This document shows, piece after piece, positions 25,081-37,432 of a DNA stretch of 64,000 nt. The notes under the pieces were generated by a model. The model had not been told where the DNA came from, did no database searches, and saw only the letters and a list, made by a program, of their open reading frames with translations. The stretch's first letter is position 1. Each line of letters starts with the position of its first letter. The DNA comes from Cichorium intybus (Eukaryota > Streptophyta > Magnoliopsida > Asterales > Asteraceae): NCBI GenBank assembly GCA_023525715.1, contig CM042009.1, positions 130,728,211-130,792,210 on the forward strand. The letters are read 5' to 3'. The position numbers were made by a program, and so were the translations under genes.

Positions 25081-25199
25081 GTAAAAAAATTCCGAGCCCC
25101 CTAGAGACATGGTCCTGTGCGGTCACACTTTGAACTCCTTTATGTTCGGCCCTTAGCTAAGCCACATGCTCTGAGTTATCCAATATCCGATACTTCAAC

Positions 25200-26010
25200 A
25201 AAAAAATTCAATTGACTTTAATTTTAGAGTTTCCATGAGTTATCTGATTAAAAGATTAAGAAACTATTCTATTAAGCAAATTATCTTATGCTACTTCTAA
25301 TGCCAAAAACCACCAAATTGTTAAACATACATAGAACCAAAAGTGAATCATAAAACCACCTTTCAAGTGCGTCATCTTCACCAAGTCGACCCAAGAAAGC
25401 CACTCATTAACAAAATTAAACGTAGGAAACTATAAGTCCCACTAAGTTGCAATATAAACCAAGTCTATATTGAATCTGAACCGCAACCTCACACAAAAAC
25501 AACACATGATAATATGAGTTCACTAACTGGCGTAGCAGGCACATGATTAAATCCAAATCGATACCCCTAACCAAATATGTTTTCTAGTAGGAATCTGATC
25601 TAGACAGCTTCTCGACAAGAAAATATAGATTTTCTTTGGAATAAATTTGTTTAAACTCGTTGGATGATCATACAGACCAAGAGTAATACAATCTATATAG
25701 TTCATCGCACAACTTACCGTAAAATCCCCCGAATTAACTATCTCAATTTCTTCAGTTCTTAACTAAAGGTCACCTGTTCAAGAAGCTCTCTCAAAGCTAA
25801 GAGTTATAAATCCTCGCCCCTCCCTTATTCCCCTTCTCCATGACCGGTACCATCTCCCATTAACAAATCAACCATTAATCTTATATATATATTTTTCAAT
25901 TTCCTACAAATAAAGTCTAGGAAAATGGTTTTTCAGAGTGTCATGTTCAACCCAAACATCATTCCAAATATTGGTTAAACCCCAACACCAACTTTTTTGA
26001 CAAATAAGAA
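25200..26010 (-). mobile_element. LINE relic (C-terminal region of non-LTR pol)
   Basis: Across frame shifts the minus strand gives KVGVGV, then TLKNHFPRLYL, a SLRELLEQVTF block, SGDFTV...NYID...FIPKKIYIF, a PTRK...RGIDLDL block, NEWLSWVDLV, LTIWWFLA and DNLLNRIV...NSKIKVN. This is the order of the zf-RVT domain and tail of plant LINE polyproteins. Badly decayed, no start or tail. Confidence 0.6.
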
Positions 26011-26845
26011 TGCATAATAATTTCATGCAAGTGATTTATCGAGCCCACGATTCGAAACCAATATCGATGCACTTTTGATCGAGAATCATCAACAATCATT
26101 CTCATATAGCAGGAAAGTCTTACCATTTCCAAAAGTGATCAGTAAATGGTCGAGCTAGCTCCTTCTGCATGGCCTGAAAGCCTATTAAGTGAAAGGGTCG
26201 TGAAGCAGCTTACTTTCCTTTCATTGTAATATGGCTTGCAACTTTTTATGAATCTGGATCTTCCCCTACAATTGGGATTGGCCATTCATCTGGAGTATGT
26301 CACCAGATCAGGTCTGGTCTGGCGGATGAAAGATCTCGTTTTTATGACCATCTTTCTTATGCAATTCGAGGAGAAGCGAGTAAACTTACATGCACCCTAA
26401 TTCTTGGTAGAGTTATCAAAGAACTCCCTCGCTTGGTACAACAACAAAGAGAAAGAAAATCCCAACTAGATCCAATGCAAAGAGAATTCGAACACCAACC
26501 CTTAAGATTGTATTCAATTCCTGGATACATGTCAAAAAAACCATAAAGAAATAAGTAAATCGTCTTGTGAGTACATAAAACAACCATCAAACATTTCAAT
26601 GTTGTCAACAAGTGTGGGAAGTATATATACCCTAATTAAACCATTCTTCCAATCATTTGCCATTTTGGGTTGGGTTGGACCTTTCCTATAATGGTCTTTA
26701 AAATGGGAATCTTATTCCCAATCCACCAAGGACGGACCTTGTCATGGATACAAAAATGGAAGTCAAGTTCCTAATCCACCAAGGCAAGACCTTTTCATGG
26801 ATTAGACAATAAGAGTAAGTTAATGGGTGGTTCCCTCAATCTGTC
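26011..26845. other. Noncoding stretch with a short imperfect direct repeat
   Basis: No gene supported. Two imperfect copies sharing AATCCACCAAGG and CTT-TCATGGAT-like words lie at about 26710-26747 and 26771-26803. Confidence 0.4.
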
Positions 26846-27797
26846 TTTTCAATGCTTGCAGATATTGTGAGGATTACCTTTTTCCTTGTCTGGTAGTTGA
26901 ATAATGATGTCATGGGGAATACCGGAAAGAAGTTCTTGCATGTCTCTTGCTTCGAGCCTGTATTTCTTTTTTTACGCCTCGGCATAAATTGCTAGAGTCG
27001 TTGCATCCATCATCCGAGTGGTACCACCGGGTACATCGGTAAGTGGTACGGTGACAGTTCCAACAAGATCCGAAGAGTATGCTCCAGTGGAAATATAGTT
27101 CAATATATCACTTTCATAACCGGCAAGATAAAATTCCATATGAGTCACCCATGAATAATATTCACTAGGAATACGAATCGGTGCACGAGTGGATCAACCA
27201 ACACTGTTAGCGATAGAAACGGAATACATGTAGACTAAATTCTTTTTTTGATTATAGTTTGCCGATATTAACAAGCCATACTAAGACAAAGATTGATCAA
27301 ATGTGAAAATTAAAGGGTTTTTGAAAAACAAGTTTGAAAACTTAGGTGTAAAAATTGACAGATTCAAGAAACTTAAATCTAAAAATCACTAAGACTTCCC
27401 AAATGAAAGAGCTATAGTGACGTTTTAGCTGTTTTTACTTTTGAATAGTTAAGAACAGTAAAAGAAATACTACTTTTTCTCAATATTCAATCAAAGAAGA
27501 ACCCAAAAATGGAAAATCCAACTTTTAAGAATTAATCTTCATCTGAAGAAGAATTTTGTTGAAAAAAGTGAGATAAAAGCTTTCCAAAAAGGGAAGTGAG
27601 AGAATATGAATGAAGAAATATTAAAAAGTAAATTCCTCAAAGAGCTTCTTCCTCAAGAAACCTATTCTTCAAGAATGTTGAAGATTTAAAGATTCAAAAG
27701 CAAACTAAGAACAATAAATAAGAAACTATGAAGTTATAAATGTTTCTCAAAGATCTTATCAAGCTATGTAATAGATTACACAAGCTCTGATACCAAT
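26846..27797 (-). mobile_element. Ty1/copia fragment: gag start, leader and primer-binding site
   Basis: The minus strand near 27190-26950 translates to a copia-type Gag start (RIPSEYYSWVTHMEFYLAGY then GTTRMMDATTLAIYAEA), interrupted by a stop. Upstream of it (27230-27780) lies a leader, and TTGGTATCAGAGC (initiator-Met tRNA type) touches the LTR that starts at 27798. The rest of the element is missing. Confidence 0.65.
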
Positions 27798-28029
27798 TGT
27801 TGGATAAAATAATCTAATACTCAACCATCATTAAAAACATAAAAAAACATATTTTGGATAGTAAGCTTTAAACTAAAAGATCTTAAATGACAAACAAATG
27901 TGAAATATATTATCAGAAATAACCAACAAACATAATGAAATAAAGAGTAGAAGATTTCGATTGATAAATGATTGAATAATCAATAATTACAAAAAAAGTA
28001 TGAAGAAGATAAAAGATGAAGATGGTGAA

Positions 28030-29812
28030 TGTAACACCCGGTTTCTCATACAAAGTACACCCAATTTTTTTTTAACAATGACACATTAAATTGGGCATAC
28101 TTGTACTCAAACCATGGAAACAAGATATTATCAATATTAATAATTACACAAAAAGGTCCTTAAAATTTTGACCAGGCATTACAAATAAATCTATTACAAC
28201 TAAAGGACAAGCTCTAAGTTGTCCATCTCTCTTTATCACATGCCTTCCCCTATCACAGCTACAGATACCTGCAAAACAACACAACATTCAAGTGTAAGCT
28301 TATAAAGCTTAGTGAGAAATCTCAATCATACTCCACAATCTCTTTCAGTAAACTCTATTATCATTCTTCTTTTGCTAGTCTCATTAGCAATATTCACTCT
28401 TTCTAAACTCTGAAACCTGCAAACATATTAGCTTTACAAACACCAGCTAATTAGTAGAAATATTAACTCAATATATAAGTATCTCAACTGATACTACTCA
28501 TAAACTAAATCCCACATACTCGTATAAACTCATTTCACTATTAACTATGCTCAATTATAACAATTATCACGGTTGTAGCAATCAAACTCAAAGACTCTTT
28601 AACTCACTCAATCTAGCATATACTCTGATCTTATGCTCAACTATAGACTATAACTCGTCTCTTGTTATCCACAATTAACAGAATCACTTTAATTCTAAGC
28701 TACCACAATATCAATACAACACACATATATGTACAACATATGTATATTTACTCAATCTCTATGATTATCTCAGTCATTTAGTATATTCATTCAAACCAAG
28801 TACTCATATATAACAGTAAATTCTAAACCTTGTTTAATTCATACAAATTGGTTATCTTAACCAATTAACATGTACCATAATTCAATTTAGATATAGTCAA
28901 ACTATACATAATGAATTATAACTACTCACCTAATATCGGCTTGGTACGTGGAACTCCCAATTTGCACATACCGGGCTTCTGTTCGCTAGACTTGGTTATA
29001 TCACCATAGTCTAAATCAATTCTTGAATATCCACAATCATCTCAATATCATCTATCTCAAAGATGTATCGATCAAAAGAGGAAAAAGGAGTATAAACGGT
29101 AAATATCAACTCAATGTTTACCGAAACCCCCAATTCCGCGGTTCTACTCATTCAACCGTAGAAACTCGACAATACTCTCACCAATAACTCTAAAGGCATC
29201 CACTAACAATCTACTATTAACATATATAACAATATATAACGAAATCACGAAATCAAAGTTAGGGTTTCAAAAACCCCAAACCGAAGAAATCACTCACCTC
29301 GACGAATTAGGAAGCAAGAACGCGTGTACGGGATTAGATCCGCATCACTCTATGTTTCCCCACGAATCTTCAGGTGTAATTTGACCCAAAATCGCCTCTT
29401 TGAGCTCTGAAAATCGCAACTTTCCGTTTTTGGTTCGAAAATGGAGCAAAATGACATTTTCTACACTTTTAAATGAACTGAACGCGTAACCCGACCCGGG
29501 TTTCAGAACCCGACCCGGGTCCATCTAAGAAAAATCACTTTTTCAGTCCTAAGGCGCAGCACGGTCCGGTTTCTGCAACACGACCCGGGTTACTCTTTTT
29601 TCCATTTTTATTTCAACCCAACTCGACCCGTGTTTTAAAGCTCGACCCGGTTTGACCTTTCAAGAGCCCAAGTTGTTTTTTTTACTCTTTTTAACATCCA
29701 ACTTCTCATAGATGGGTTTCTAAACATCTTAACTCGTGTTTTAACTCATCTAATCTCGTTTATATCAAAAATTAAAATAACTTTACCATAAATTAAAAAT
29801 TACGGTATTACA
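28030..29812 (-). repeat. LARD 3' LTR
   Basis: Left-hand LTR (3' in element sense). Contains CCCGGG-type palindromes at about 29498-29590 and sense donor-like sites GAG|GTGAGT (near 29298) and TAG|GTGAGT (near 28932). Confidence 0.9.
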
Positions 29813-31603
29813 AGTTCTTACCCCCTTCAAAAGATTCCGTCCTCGGAATCTCTTAGACTAGGCATGGCTTATACAATCATATTACCACCGCAATCAATCA
29901 TTACGTATGATAATAATATTATCCTCTCGTCAACTCATATAACATGTACATACTGTCGCATCTTATTTACTCATAATATAGCTATAGAACTCAAGCTCCC
30001 TCAATTCACATTACATTTAGAAACTTTCTCATTCGACTTCTCTTTCCGCAAAATCTTTACGCCCGCCATTATTCTCATAATATGATCTCTATAACCACAT
30101 TGATTGTTACCATTTTACATGGACAACCACTCACTCTTTCAGGGCACTCCCTTGTTATAGCTTTGCCGATACGAAGGTATCTCACCTCACTCTTCAAGTG
30201 ATACTCCAATCACTATCATCACTTACACACACCTATATCTATGGTTCACATCGAGCCATATTCTCAGCGTACCATACACTCTTTCTATAACACTAATCTC
30301 AATAACTATTTGAGATTCAACTTCCATTTCCAATCTCCTTAAATTGGTTTACTCTAACTCAATAAAGAAAACGGTCTCACCGATTCCAAGCTCACATTCT
30401 CTCTTAATTTACTTCTCATATTGCAACATGTGAATAATTGATTTCTCATCACCATAGCTCATAATACTAGGATAAAAATCCAGAAATAACAAAATATTAG
30501 AAACTATCTCAAGTTTCACTCACGCCTCCTCTAAATTTGTTATTTAACTTTCGACACTTTAATCACACAAAATCCATTTCAGTTGTCTCATCACCACAAC
30601 CGACTTCAACTTCTCTGAAAAACACATTCACCTCTGCTCCCTCCTCATCACACATATTAGGTTTTCACCCAATATACAACTAACAATCTTCCACCAATTA
30701 ACTCCTTTTTATCTCAGTTCAACAGCATACCTCATGTTGTTTCTCACAATGTACTCGCTTATTATATCATCTCTTATGTGGACAATCCACATCACGCTCT
30801 CACTCAATCGATAATCATTAGATCTATATCAAACTCGATAATTTATTATCAGATAAATTTTCAACACAATCGCATATATTTCTCCCGACACATCATTAGT
30901 AAGAATTCTCCCCTTGCCATTTTTCCGTCATTCTCATCTAAATTTCTAATTCACTATAATGACACAAAATAAATCGTACATACATACAGCTCACCGTAAT
31001 CTCTACGCACAACTCGCAAAGAATTAATAATGTTCAACACCGCAATCTCTACGGTGAGATCATATCTCATCACTCGACTAACTCATTAATATCAAGAAAA
31101 TAACTCAACATTATTATAACAAAATCTACTATCCATCGTCTCATACGAATAAGTAGTTTTGTTATCTCGACATTCACAAATTTCTCTCATTGGCAGTAAT
31201 TGATTTGATTGCTAAGGAACGAATCCTATCAATCACAATTACAATTACTTTTCTCCTCTTTTCAACTCATATATTTTCATCATGCATTTATAGAATTCTG
31301 TCTCATTCAACATGAAAGATATCTCACACATTTTCAACACGATTATTTGATAAACACACATACTCACAATAACATTTCTCAATAGTATTACTCATTGTAT
31401 TATCTCACAATACCTCTTTACTGTTACTCAGCCTCTGATTCGTCCTCTTCTAAACCCGTAGGTTTCAAGCCACACAAGCTTACTGCTACATTCATATCTA
31501 TCCATACGCAAGGATAGTACATGTCTCATTACTCTGCATCATCATAACGTACATGCCTGTCTACACACAAGCACAACACTATAGCACCACTCTGGCTCAA
31601 CTC

Positions 31604-31834
31604 TTGATACCCCGTACCATCATTTGGTCTCATCATTCATAGTATCTTACAGTACCCCGTACTGTTCTCCAAACTCACTAATCAACAATATCTCATAGTA
31701 CTTCGTACCGTTCGTCGACCTCATTGCTCAACACTCTCTCACGGTACCTCGTGCCGTTCTCTGTTCTCAGTACTCAACGCTGTGTTACGGTATCTCATAC
31801 CGTCCTCTGATCAAATCATGGTACCTCGTACCAT
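31604..31834 (-). repeat. 46-bp hairpin repeat array in the LARD interior
   Basis: Seven-bp stems with three-base loops start at 31604 (imperfect), 31649, 31695 (imperfect), 31741, 31787 and 31818. Four successive steps are 45, 46, 46 and 46 bp. Plus-strand examples are ACAGTAC CCC GTACTGT, ACGGTAT CTC ATACCGT and ATGGTAC CTC GTACCAT. Stem positions 2, 3 and 7 change on both sides together. In the element's sense strand the loops read GAG or GGG. Confidence 0.8.
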
Positions 31835-31951
31835 TTTCTGATTTCAATCCATCTCCTCTTTTACTCTAGGAATTCTCCCTTACGGTCTCAAGCCATATAG
31901 ACTCACCGTCACTCCTCCTTTCGTTTGAGTCACAAAGATCCTCACTGCTCT

Positions 31952-32224
31952 AACCACAAGATACTCGTCTTGTGGTTCCACATAAATATGTGGCCTCAAC
32001 CTCAGCTTCTCAATATGTAGCCCTACGAAATATGTGGTCTCAATCACATTTACTCATTATGTGGCCTAACAAAGTATGTGGTCTCAACCACTTTACTCGA
32101 TATATGGTCCCACAAAATATGTGGTCTCAACCACATTTACTCGATATATGGTCCTACAAAATATGTGGTCTCAACTACATTTACTCGATATATGGTCCCA
32201 CAAAATATGTGGTCTCAACCACAT
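31952..32224 (-). repeat. 44-bp hairpin repeat array in the LARD interior
   Basis: A 10-bp perfect stem (31952-31977, loop TACTCG) is followed by ATGTGGT CTCA ACCACAT hairpins starting at 32032, 32076, 32119, 32163 and 32207, spaced 43-44 bp. Copies 32119 and 32207 are perfect. In element sense the loop is TGAG. Confidence 0.8.
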
Positions 32225-32614
32225 TTACTCAGTAATTAACTCAATCTCTAAGCCAATAAGGCCTAGATGAACCACTATAGGTTCTCTTAATTTATAACCA
32301 CAAGGTACTCTTTATGTGGTTACTCAAGTGTCCTCTGATAACGCTGTCACAAATATCTCATTCTGTGACAACTCCAAACCACACAGTTCAATTCTCAGTA
32401 TGTCAACTCATAATCAATTATCGTGTGCAATCAACTACACACTCACCGTCTTTCTCAACTCATACTCTTTTGGCTATCTCAGCCATTTATTTTGATCAAT
32501 CACAAGTACTAGTCATGTGGCCCCATAAAACATGTGGTCTCAACCACAAAGTACTTGTACATAAAAGTCTCGACACATCTGTGAAACAACAAACACTATA
32601 TATACAATATCAAA

Positions 32615-32617
<3 letters not shown>

Positions 32618-32671
<54 letters not shown>
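32618..32671. repeat. (AT)n microsatellite in the LARD interior
   Basis: About 27 AT units. Confidence 0.9.
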
Positions 32672-32675
<4 letters not shown>

Positions 32676-33252
32676 ATGTATATACTCTTTATACACACTT
32701 CTCTAAGGTTGTTAAGTACTCATCAAGCAACCACTTATAATCTCAGTTATATACAGTCACAAAGCACTCATTATGTGATATGTAAACATTACCTCAAATG
32801 GACATGAGATTCTCATCTCAATGCCGATTACTACATTTTATAACCACAATTCTCTAATACATGTAATCTCAATTGATCTTTTACGTGTCTACATATTTTA
32901 TACATATTCTATTACATGTATTATCAACAATTAAACACGCACGACATGTTACAGCTAACATGTTAAGTAAAATTACTTGCATACCTCATAGCAACAAAAT
33001 CTTGTCTCCTCATTAGTTGAACCTTGCGTACCGCGGTTCTTAAATCTTGAGTGTACTCGGCTACACTCACATATCTCAACTCTTAGCTCATGCTCAACAT
33101 ATGCTCAAACTCTTTCTCATCATCAGTTAAAATTTTGCCTCGACCGGGATCTCATCTTAACATCTCATCATCATCTGGAAATTTGCCATCAATAGAATAT
33201 CATCTCATATTCAGTTAACATCTCATAATTAGCTGAATTTCTTTTCTTCTCG

Positions 33253-33324
33253 TTGGTTGATATCTCATATCAGCCAAAATCTCGTCTCATCATCCACAAT
33301 TGGTCCAACCGGCTCTTACCAATT
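33253..33324 (-). other. Hairpins in the LARD leader near the primer-binding site
   Basis: 33253-33277 is an 11-bp stem (one wobble pair) around a CTC loop. 33298-33324 is a 7-bp perfect stem AATTGGT/ACCAATT around a 13-nt loop containing CTC. Both lie within about 270 bp of the primer-binding site in the leader. Confidence 0.65.
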
Positions 33325-33536
33325 TCTCAACTCATCCTTCATCTGACTCCATATCTGTATTTACACACAGAAAACAACAAATAATAATATAACAGAATAG
33401 TTATACTTAACTCATACTCTAACATCTGCAGCCGTATCTTTTCCAAGCATGTGATAGGGGCTTTCTCTTCTCGGTTCAAGTCTAGGACTCCACACTCAAA
33501 GACCTAGTTCGCTTAAACCATGCTCTGATACCAACT

Positions 33537-35359
33537 TGTAACACCCAGTTTCTCATACAAAGTACACCCAAAATTTTTTTTAACAATGACACATTAAATT
33601 GGGCATACTTGTACTCAAACCATGGAAACAAGATATTATCAATATTAATAATTACACAAAAAGGTCCTTAAAATTTTGACCAGGCATTACAAATAAATCT
33701 ATTACAACTAAAGGACAAGCTCTAAGTTGTCGATCTCTCTTTATCACATGCCTTCCCCTATCACAGCTACAGATACCTGCAAAACAACACAACATTCAAG
33801 TGTAAGCTTATAAAGCTTAGTGAGAAATCTCAATCATACTCCACAATCTCTTTCAGTAAACTCTCTTATCATTCTTCTTTTGCTAGTCTCATTAGCAATA
33901 TTCACTCTCTCTAAACTCTGAAACCTGCAAACATATTATCTTTATAAACACCAGCTAATTAGTAGAAATATCAACTCAATATATAAGTATCTCAAGTGAT
34001 ACTACTCATAAACTAAATCCTACATACTCGTATAAACTCATTTCACTATTAACTATGCTCAATTATAACAATTATCACAGTTGTAGCAATCAAACTCAAA
34101 GACTCTTTAACTCACTCACTCTAGCATATACTCTGATCTTATGCTCAAGTATAGACTATAACTCGTCTCTTGTTATCCACAATTAACATAATCACTTTAA
34201 TTCTAAGCTACCACAATATCAATACAACACACATATATGTACAACATATGTATATTTACTCAATCATATGATTATCTCAGTCATTTAGTATATTCATTCA
34301 AAACAAGTACTCATATATAACAGTAAATTCTAAACCTTGTTTAATTCATACAAATTGGTTATCTCAACCAATTAACATGTACCATAATTCAATTTAGATA
34401 TAGTCAAACTATACATAATGAATTATAACTACTCACCTAATATCGACTTGGTACGTGGAACTCCCAATTTGCACATACCGGGCTTCTGTTCACTAGACTT
34501 GGTTATATCACCATAGTCTAAATCAATTCTTCAATATCCACAATCATCTCAATATCATCTATCTCAAAGATGTATCAATCAAAAGAGAAAAAAGGAGTAT
34601 AAACGGTAAATATCAACTCAATGTTTACCGAAACCCCCAATTCCGCGGTTCTACTCATTCAACCGTAGAAACTCGACAATACTCTCACCAATAACTCTAA
34701 AGGCATCCACTAACAATCTACAATTAACATATATAACAATATATAACGAAATCACGAAATCAAAGTTAGGGTTTCAAAAACCCCAAACCGAAGAAATCAC
34801 TCACCTCGACGAATTAGGTAGCAAGAACGCGTGTACGGGATTAGATCCGCATCACTCTATGTTTCCCCACGAATCTCCAGGTGTAATTTGATCCAAAATC
34901 GCCTCCTTGAGCTCTGAAAATCGCAACTTTCCGTTTTTGGTTCGAAAATGGAGCAAAATGACATTTTCTGCACTTTTAAATGAACTGAACGCGTAACCCG
35001 ACCCGGGTTTCAGAACCCGACCCGGGTCCATCTAAGAAAAATCACGTTTTCAGTCCTAAGGCGCAGCATGGTCCGGTTTCTGCAACCCGACCCGGGTTTT
35101 CTCGAACACGACCCGGGTTCCTTAAAACGACCCGGGTTACTCTTTTTTCCATTTTTATTTCAACCCAACTCGACCCGTGTTTTAAAGCTCGACCCGGTTT
35201 GACCTTTCAAGAGCCCAAGTTGTTTCTTTTACTCTTTTTAACATCCAACTTCTCATAGATGGGTTTCTAAACATCTTAACTCGTGTTTTAACTCATCTAA
35301 TCTCGTTTATATCAAAAATTAAAATAACTCTACCATAAATTAAAAATTACGGTATTACA
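33537..35359 (-). repeat. LARD 5' LTR
   Basis: Right-hand LTR, starting TGTAACACCC and ending GGTATTACA on the plus strand. U3 carries five ACCCGGG palindromes between 34997 and 35136. Confidence 0.9.
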
Positions 35360-35963
35360 GTGAAGAACAGTACGTTCACTCATGCATGAATACACAAAAG
35401 AGGAATAATTGTATTATGCCTTCAAATCTTCATAAACTGGGAAGCACAGTCTTGGTAATCTTTGATGAAAATTGTGAGTGGTAAGAGTGTTAGTGACATA
35501 AATAGTGGGATAGTGTTTATATAGGGTGGAAGGAAAAGTTCACCAATAAGAAGGTAACATGTGTCTTAAAAGAGGTTTTGCTAAAATGCGCATGAAATCT
35601 TTGCTTGTTAAAAATGTGCACCAACATAAAGGAATATTTAATTAAGTTTTGAGGGGTGGGGGGGAGATAACGACATTAAGTTGTAAAAAGTAAGGGGCGT
35701 GGGTCTTAATTAGGATAAAAAGTGAAGATGGGCAATAAGATATTGAGGGGTTAGCACAAGATAATGAGGGGGCTGGCTTAAGTTTTTGCGTATCTGAGCT
35801 AAAATTATTCCTTATCCTTATCCAATATATTGTCGATCCTGATCCAATATTTTCGCTTATCCTTGTTGGATTTTCTCTTGTCAGTGACTTGAATTTCTGC
35901 TTATCAGCATCTGACTTTTCGTTTATCCAAGGTCTGATCCATCACTTTTTGCTGTTACCTACA

Positions 35964-36185
35964 TTAAAGACAAAAGTAAAAGTAGACATGTGTAGATTTT
36001 GTTAAGTTAACTTTGCTTACACGACTTAAGCAAAAAAAAAAAAAAAAAAAACCTTAACTTTTCTACTAAATTTGTTTTTAATTTAATTCCTAAATATTTT
36101 TCAACAAATGGTCACATACAATTATTTTCATAACTTTCAATAGCACTAACTAAACTTTTAGCTTCGTTTTTTCATTTTACATCAT
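35964..36185. other. Intergenic stretch with a poly(A) run
   Basis: An A20-type run at about 36032-36051. No gene supported. Confidence 0.4.
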
Positions 36186-37140
36186 CACATGATTTCCATA
36201 ATGCTAATCAATGTTTCCCTTATTTAGGAGCTCGATACCTACCAGTCCTGATACTTTTAATTCGGCTCTTCTAACATGTATTAGATAATGATAGTACACT
36301 TAATTTTTGTCATCATTTGAATTACTACCAAAAAATTACCGTTAGAAATTTTGAAAAAGTTTTCCATTAGATCCTCGAAAAATCAAATTTTATATTGATA
36401 AATATTTGATGATTACAATTATTCATTTTAAACCTGTCTCCGACATTCTTTCCCGTTAATTTTTTTGTTGTGAATCTTTATCGATTGCTATATTATTATC
36501 CAAATTACTTTTAATTCATCCCAAGAATTAATACAAATAAGATGTTGGATATGACTTTCATGTTAAGTGTATCAAAAAGTTGATTACAATAATTGAATCC
36601 ATCACTCACCGAAGAAACATTATCATGATAATTATTAGGTTTAAACATATGACAACAAAAGCAATATACTTTATTAACTTGTTTTGAGTAAACTACCCAT
36701 TTTCGACTCTTCATTACTTAATTTTCTAGTATAAAAAACCGTAAGAAGAATGTCTTGATGTATTATCTTTAGGATACATAAACTTTGATTCACTTATTCG
36801 CCCATTTTCAATCAAAATGTCTATTAACTTATTGTCAATATTATCGTAATTTGAAGAATTATAAATATCTAAAGGCAAGAAAAATTGCTCATTGTTATCA
36901 TTCATGACATTTTCATTCTCACTCTTAATTGTAACATTAAAATTTCCTAGTGTGATGTTATCATCTTCATTATTGATATTTTCATTCTCAATATGGACAT
37001 TCTCATATGACATTATCAACTTTATTATTAATATGTTCATCCTTAATAATGACATTTTCATGTTTGACATTATCGACTTCATTTGTTTCATTTTTTTGTT
37101 TGTTTAAAGCATTAAAAGAATCTAATTTCTTCAAAAACGT
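36186..37140 (-). pseudogene. hAT-type transposase relic with TTF zinc finger (N-terminal half)
   Basis: The minus strand carries KWVVYSKQVNKVYCFCCHMF (near 36680), the zf-TTF signature of the plant zinc-finger MYM-type 1-like/DUF4371 hAT family. Beyond stops follow SVSDGFNYCNQLFDTL and IIVIIKYL...NLIFRGSN (near 36400), the next conserved block. Upstream (36726-37091) is an Asn/Glu-rich acidic N-terminus. No catalytic half or termini found. Confidence 0.7.
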
Positions 37141-37284
37141 ATTCATAGACACCGTTGAGATTCTATTAATTATTTAGTTTTTTCCTTTTTCATATTCAGA
37201 CAAATGTTTTTTAGGAAACATTTTGAAGACTAAAAATTATACACGTATAAGTAATAAAAGATTGATGAAAGTATGATAATACAT

Positions 37285-37419
37285 TTTTTTTAGAACGGTT
37301 GTTTAGTTGTTAGCAGTTACTAACACCTAGTTAGTAAACATCTATGACAGGGATAGAACCATGGACCTCATGTCTAAGAGGACAAAGCCTCTACCAAGTG
37401 GGCTAGTCCCACATTGGCA
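37285..37419 (-). mobile_element. tRNA-derived SINE
   Basis: On the minus strand an A-box-like TAGCCCACTTGG and a B-box-like GGTTCTATCCC are spaced as in a tRNA and followed by an unrelated body and an A8 tail. It is flanked by a 13-bp direct repeat with one mismatch, TATGATAATACAT (37272-37284) and TATGATAGTACAT (37420-37432). These are the marks of a SINE rather than a tRNA gene. Confidence 0.75.
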
Positions 37420-37432
37420 TATGATAGTACAT

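Larger units (their letters stand above)
28030..35359 (-). mobile_element. Complete non-autonomous LTR retrotransposon (LARD type)
   Basis: 7330 bp flanked by GTGAA at 28025-28029 and 35360-35364. LTRs 28030-29812 (1783 bp) and 33537-35359 (1823 bp) are nearly alike apart from a 40-bp indel in the CCCGGG repeat cluster. The minus-strand primer-binding site TGGTATCAGAGC (33522-33533) sits next to the 5' LTR and a polypurine tract (29813-29828, sense GAAGGGGGTAAGAACT) next to the 3' LTR. The 3.7-kb interior encodes no Gag or Pol domain but is dense in small hairpins. LTR ends and the first leader bases resemble the Ty3 element at 59325, a plausible source of proteins. Confidence 0.92.
27798..35963 (-). 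repeat. LTR of the copia fragment, split by the LARD
   Basis: Pieces 27798-28029 and 35365 to about 35963. It begins TGTTGGATA next to the primer-binding site and probably ends at CCTACA. The minus strand carries a TATATAAA box near 35515. The outer end is a best guess because no second LTR is available for comparison. Confidence 0.5.

Noticed and set aside
29864..30972. Short plus-strand frames in the LARD interior
   Set aside because: Antisense to the element, no known domain, Ile/Ser/Thr-rich as expected from composition.
31604..32224. CRISPR-like array because of 44-46 bp regular repeats
   Set aside because: Plant nuclear DNA inside an LTR element; the unit is a contiguous tandem repeat with no unique spacers.
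37330..37405. A tRNA gene on the minus strand
   Set aside because: A and B boxes are degenerate, no clean cloverleaf or anticodon loop can be drawn, and the A-tail and target duplication point to a SINE.
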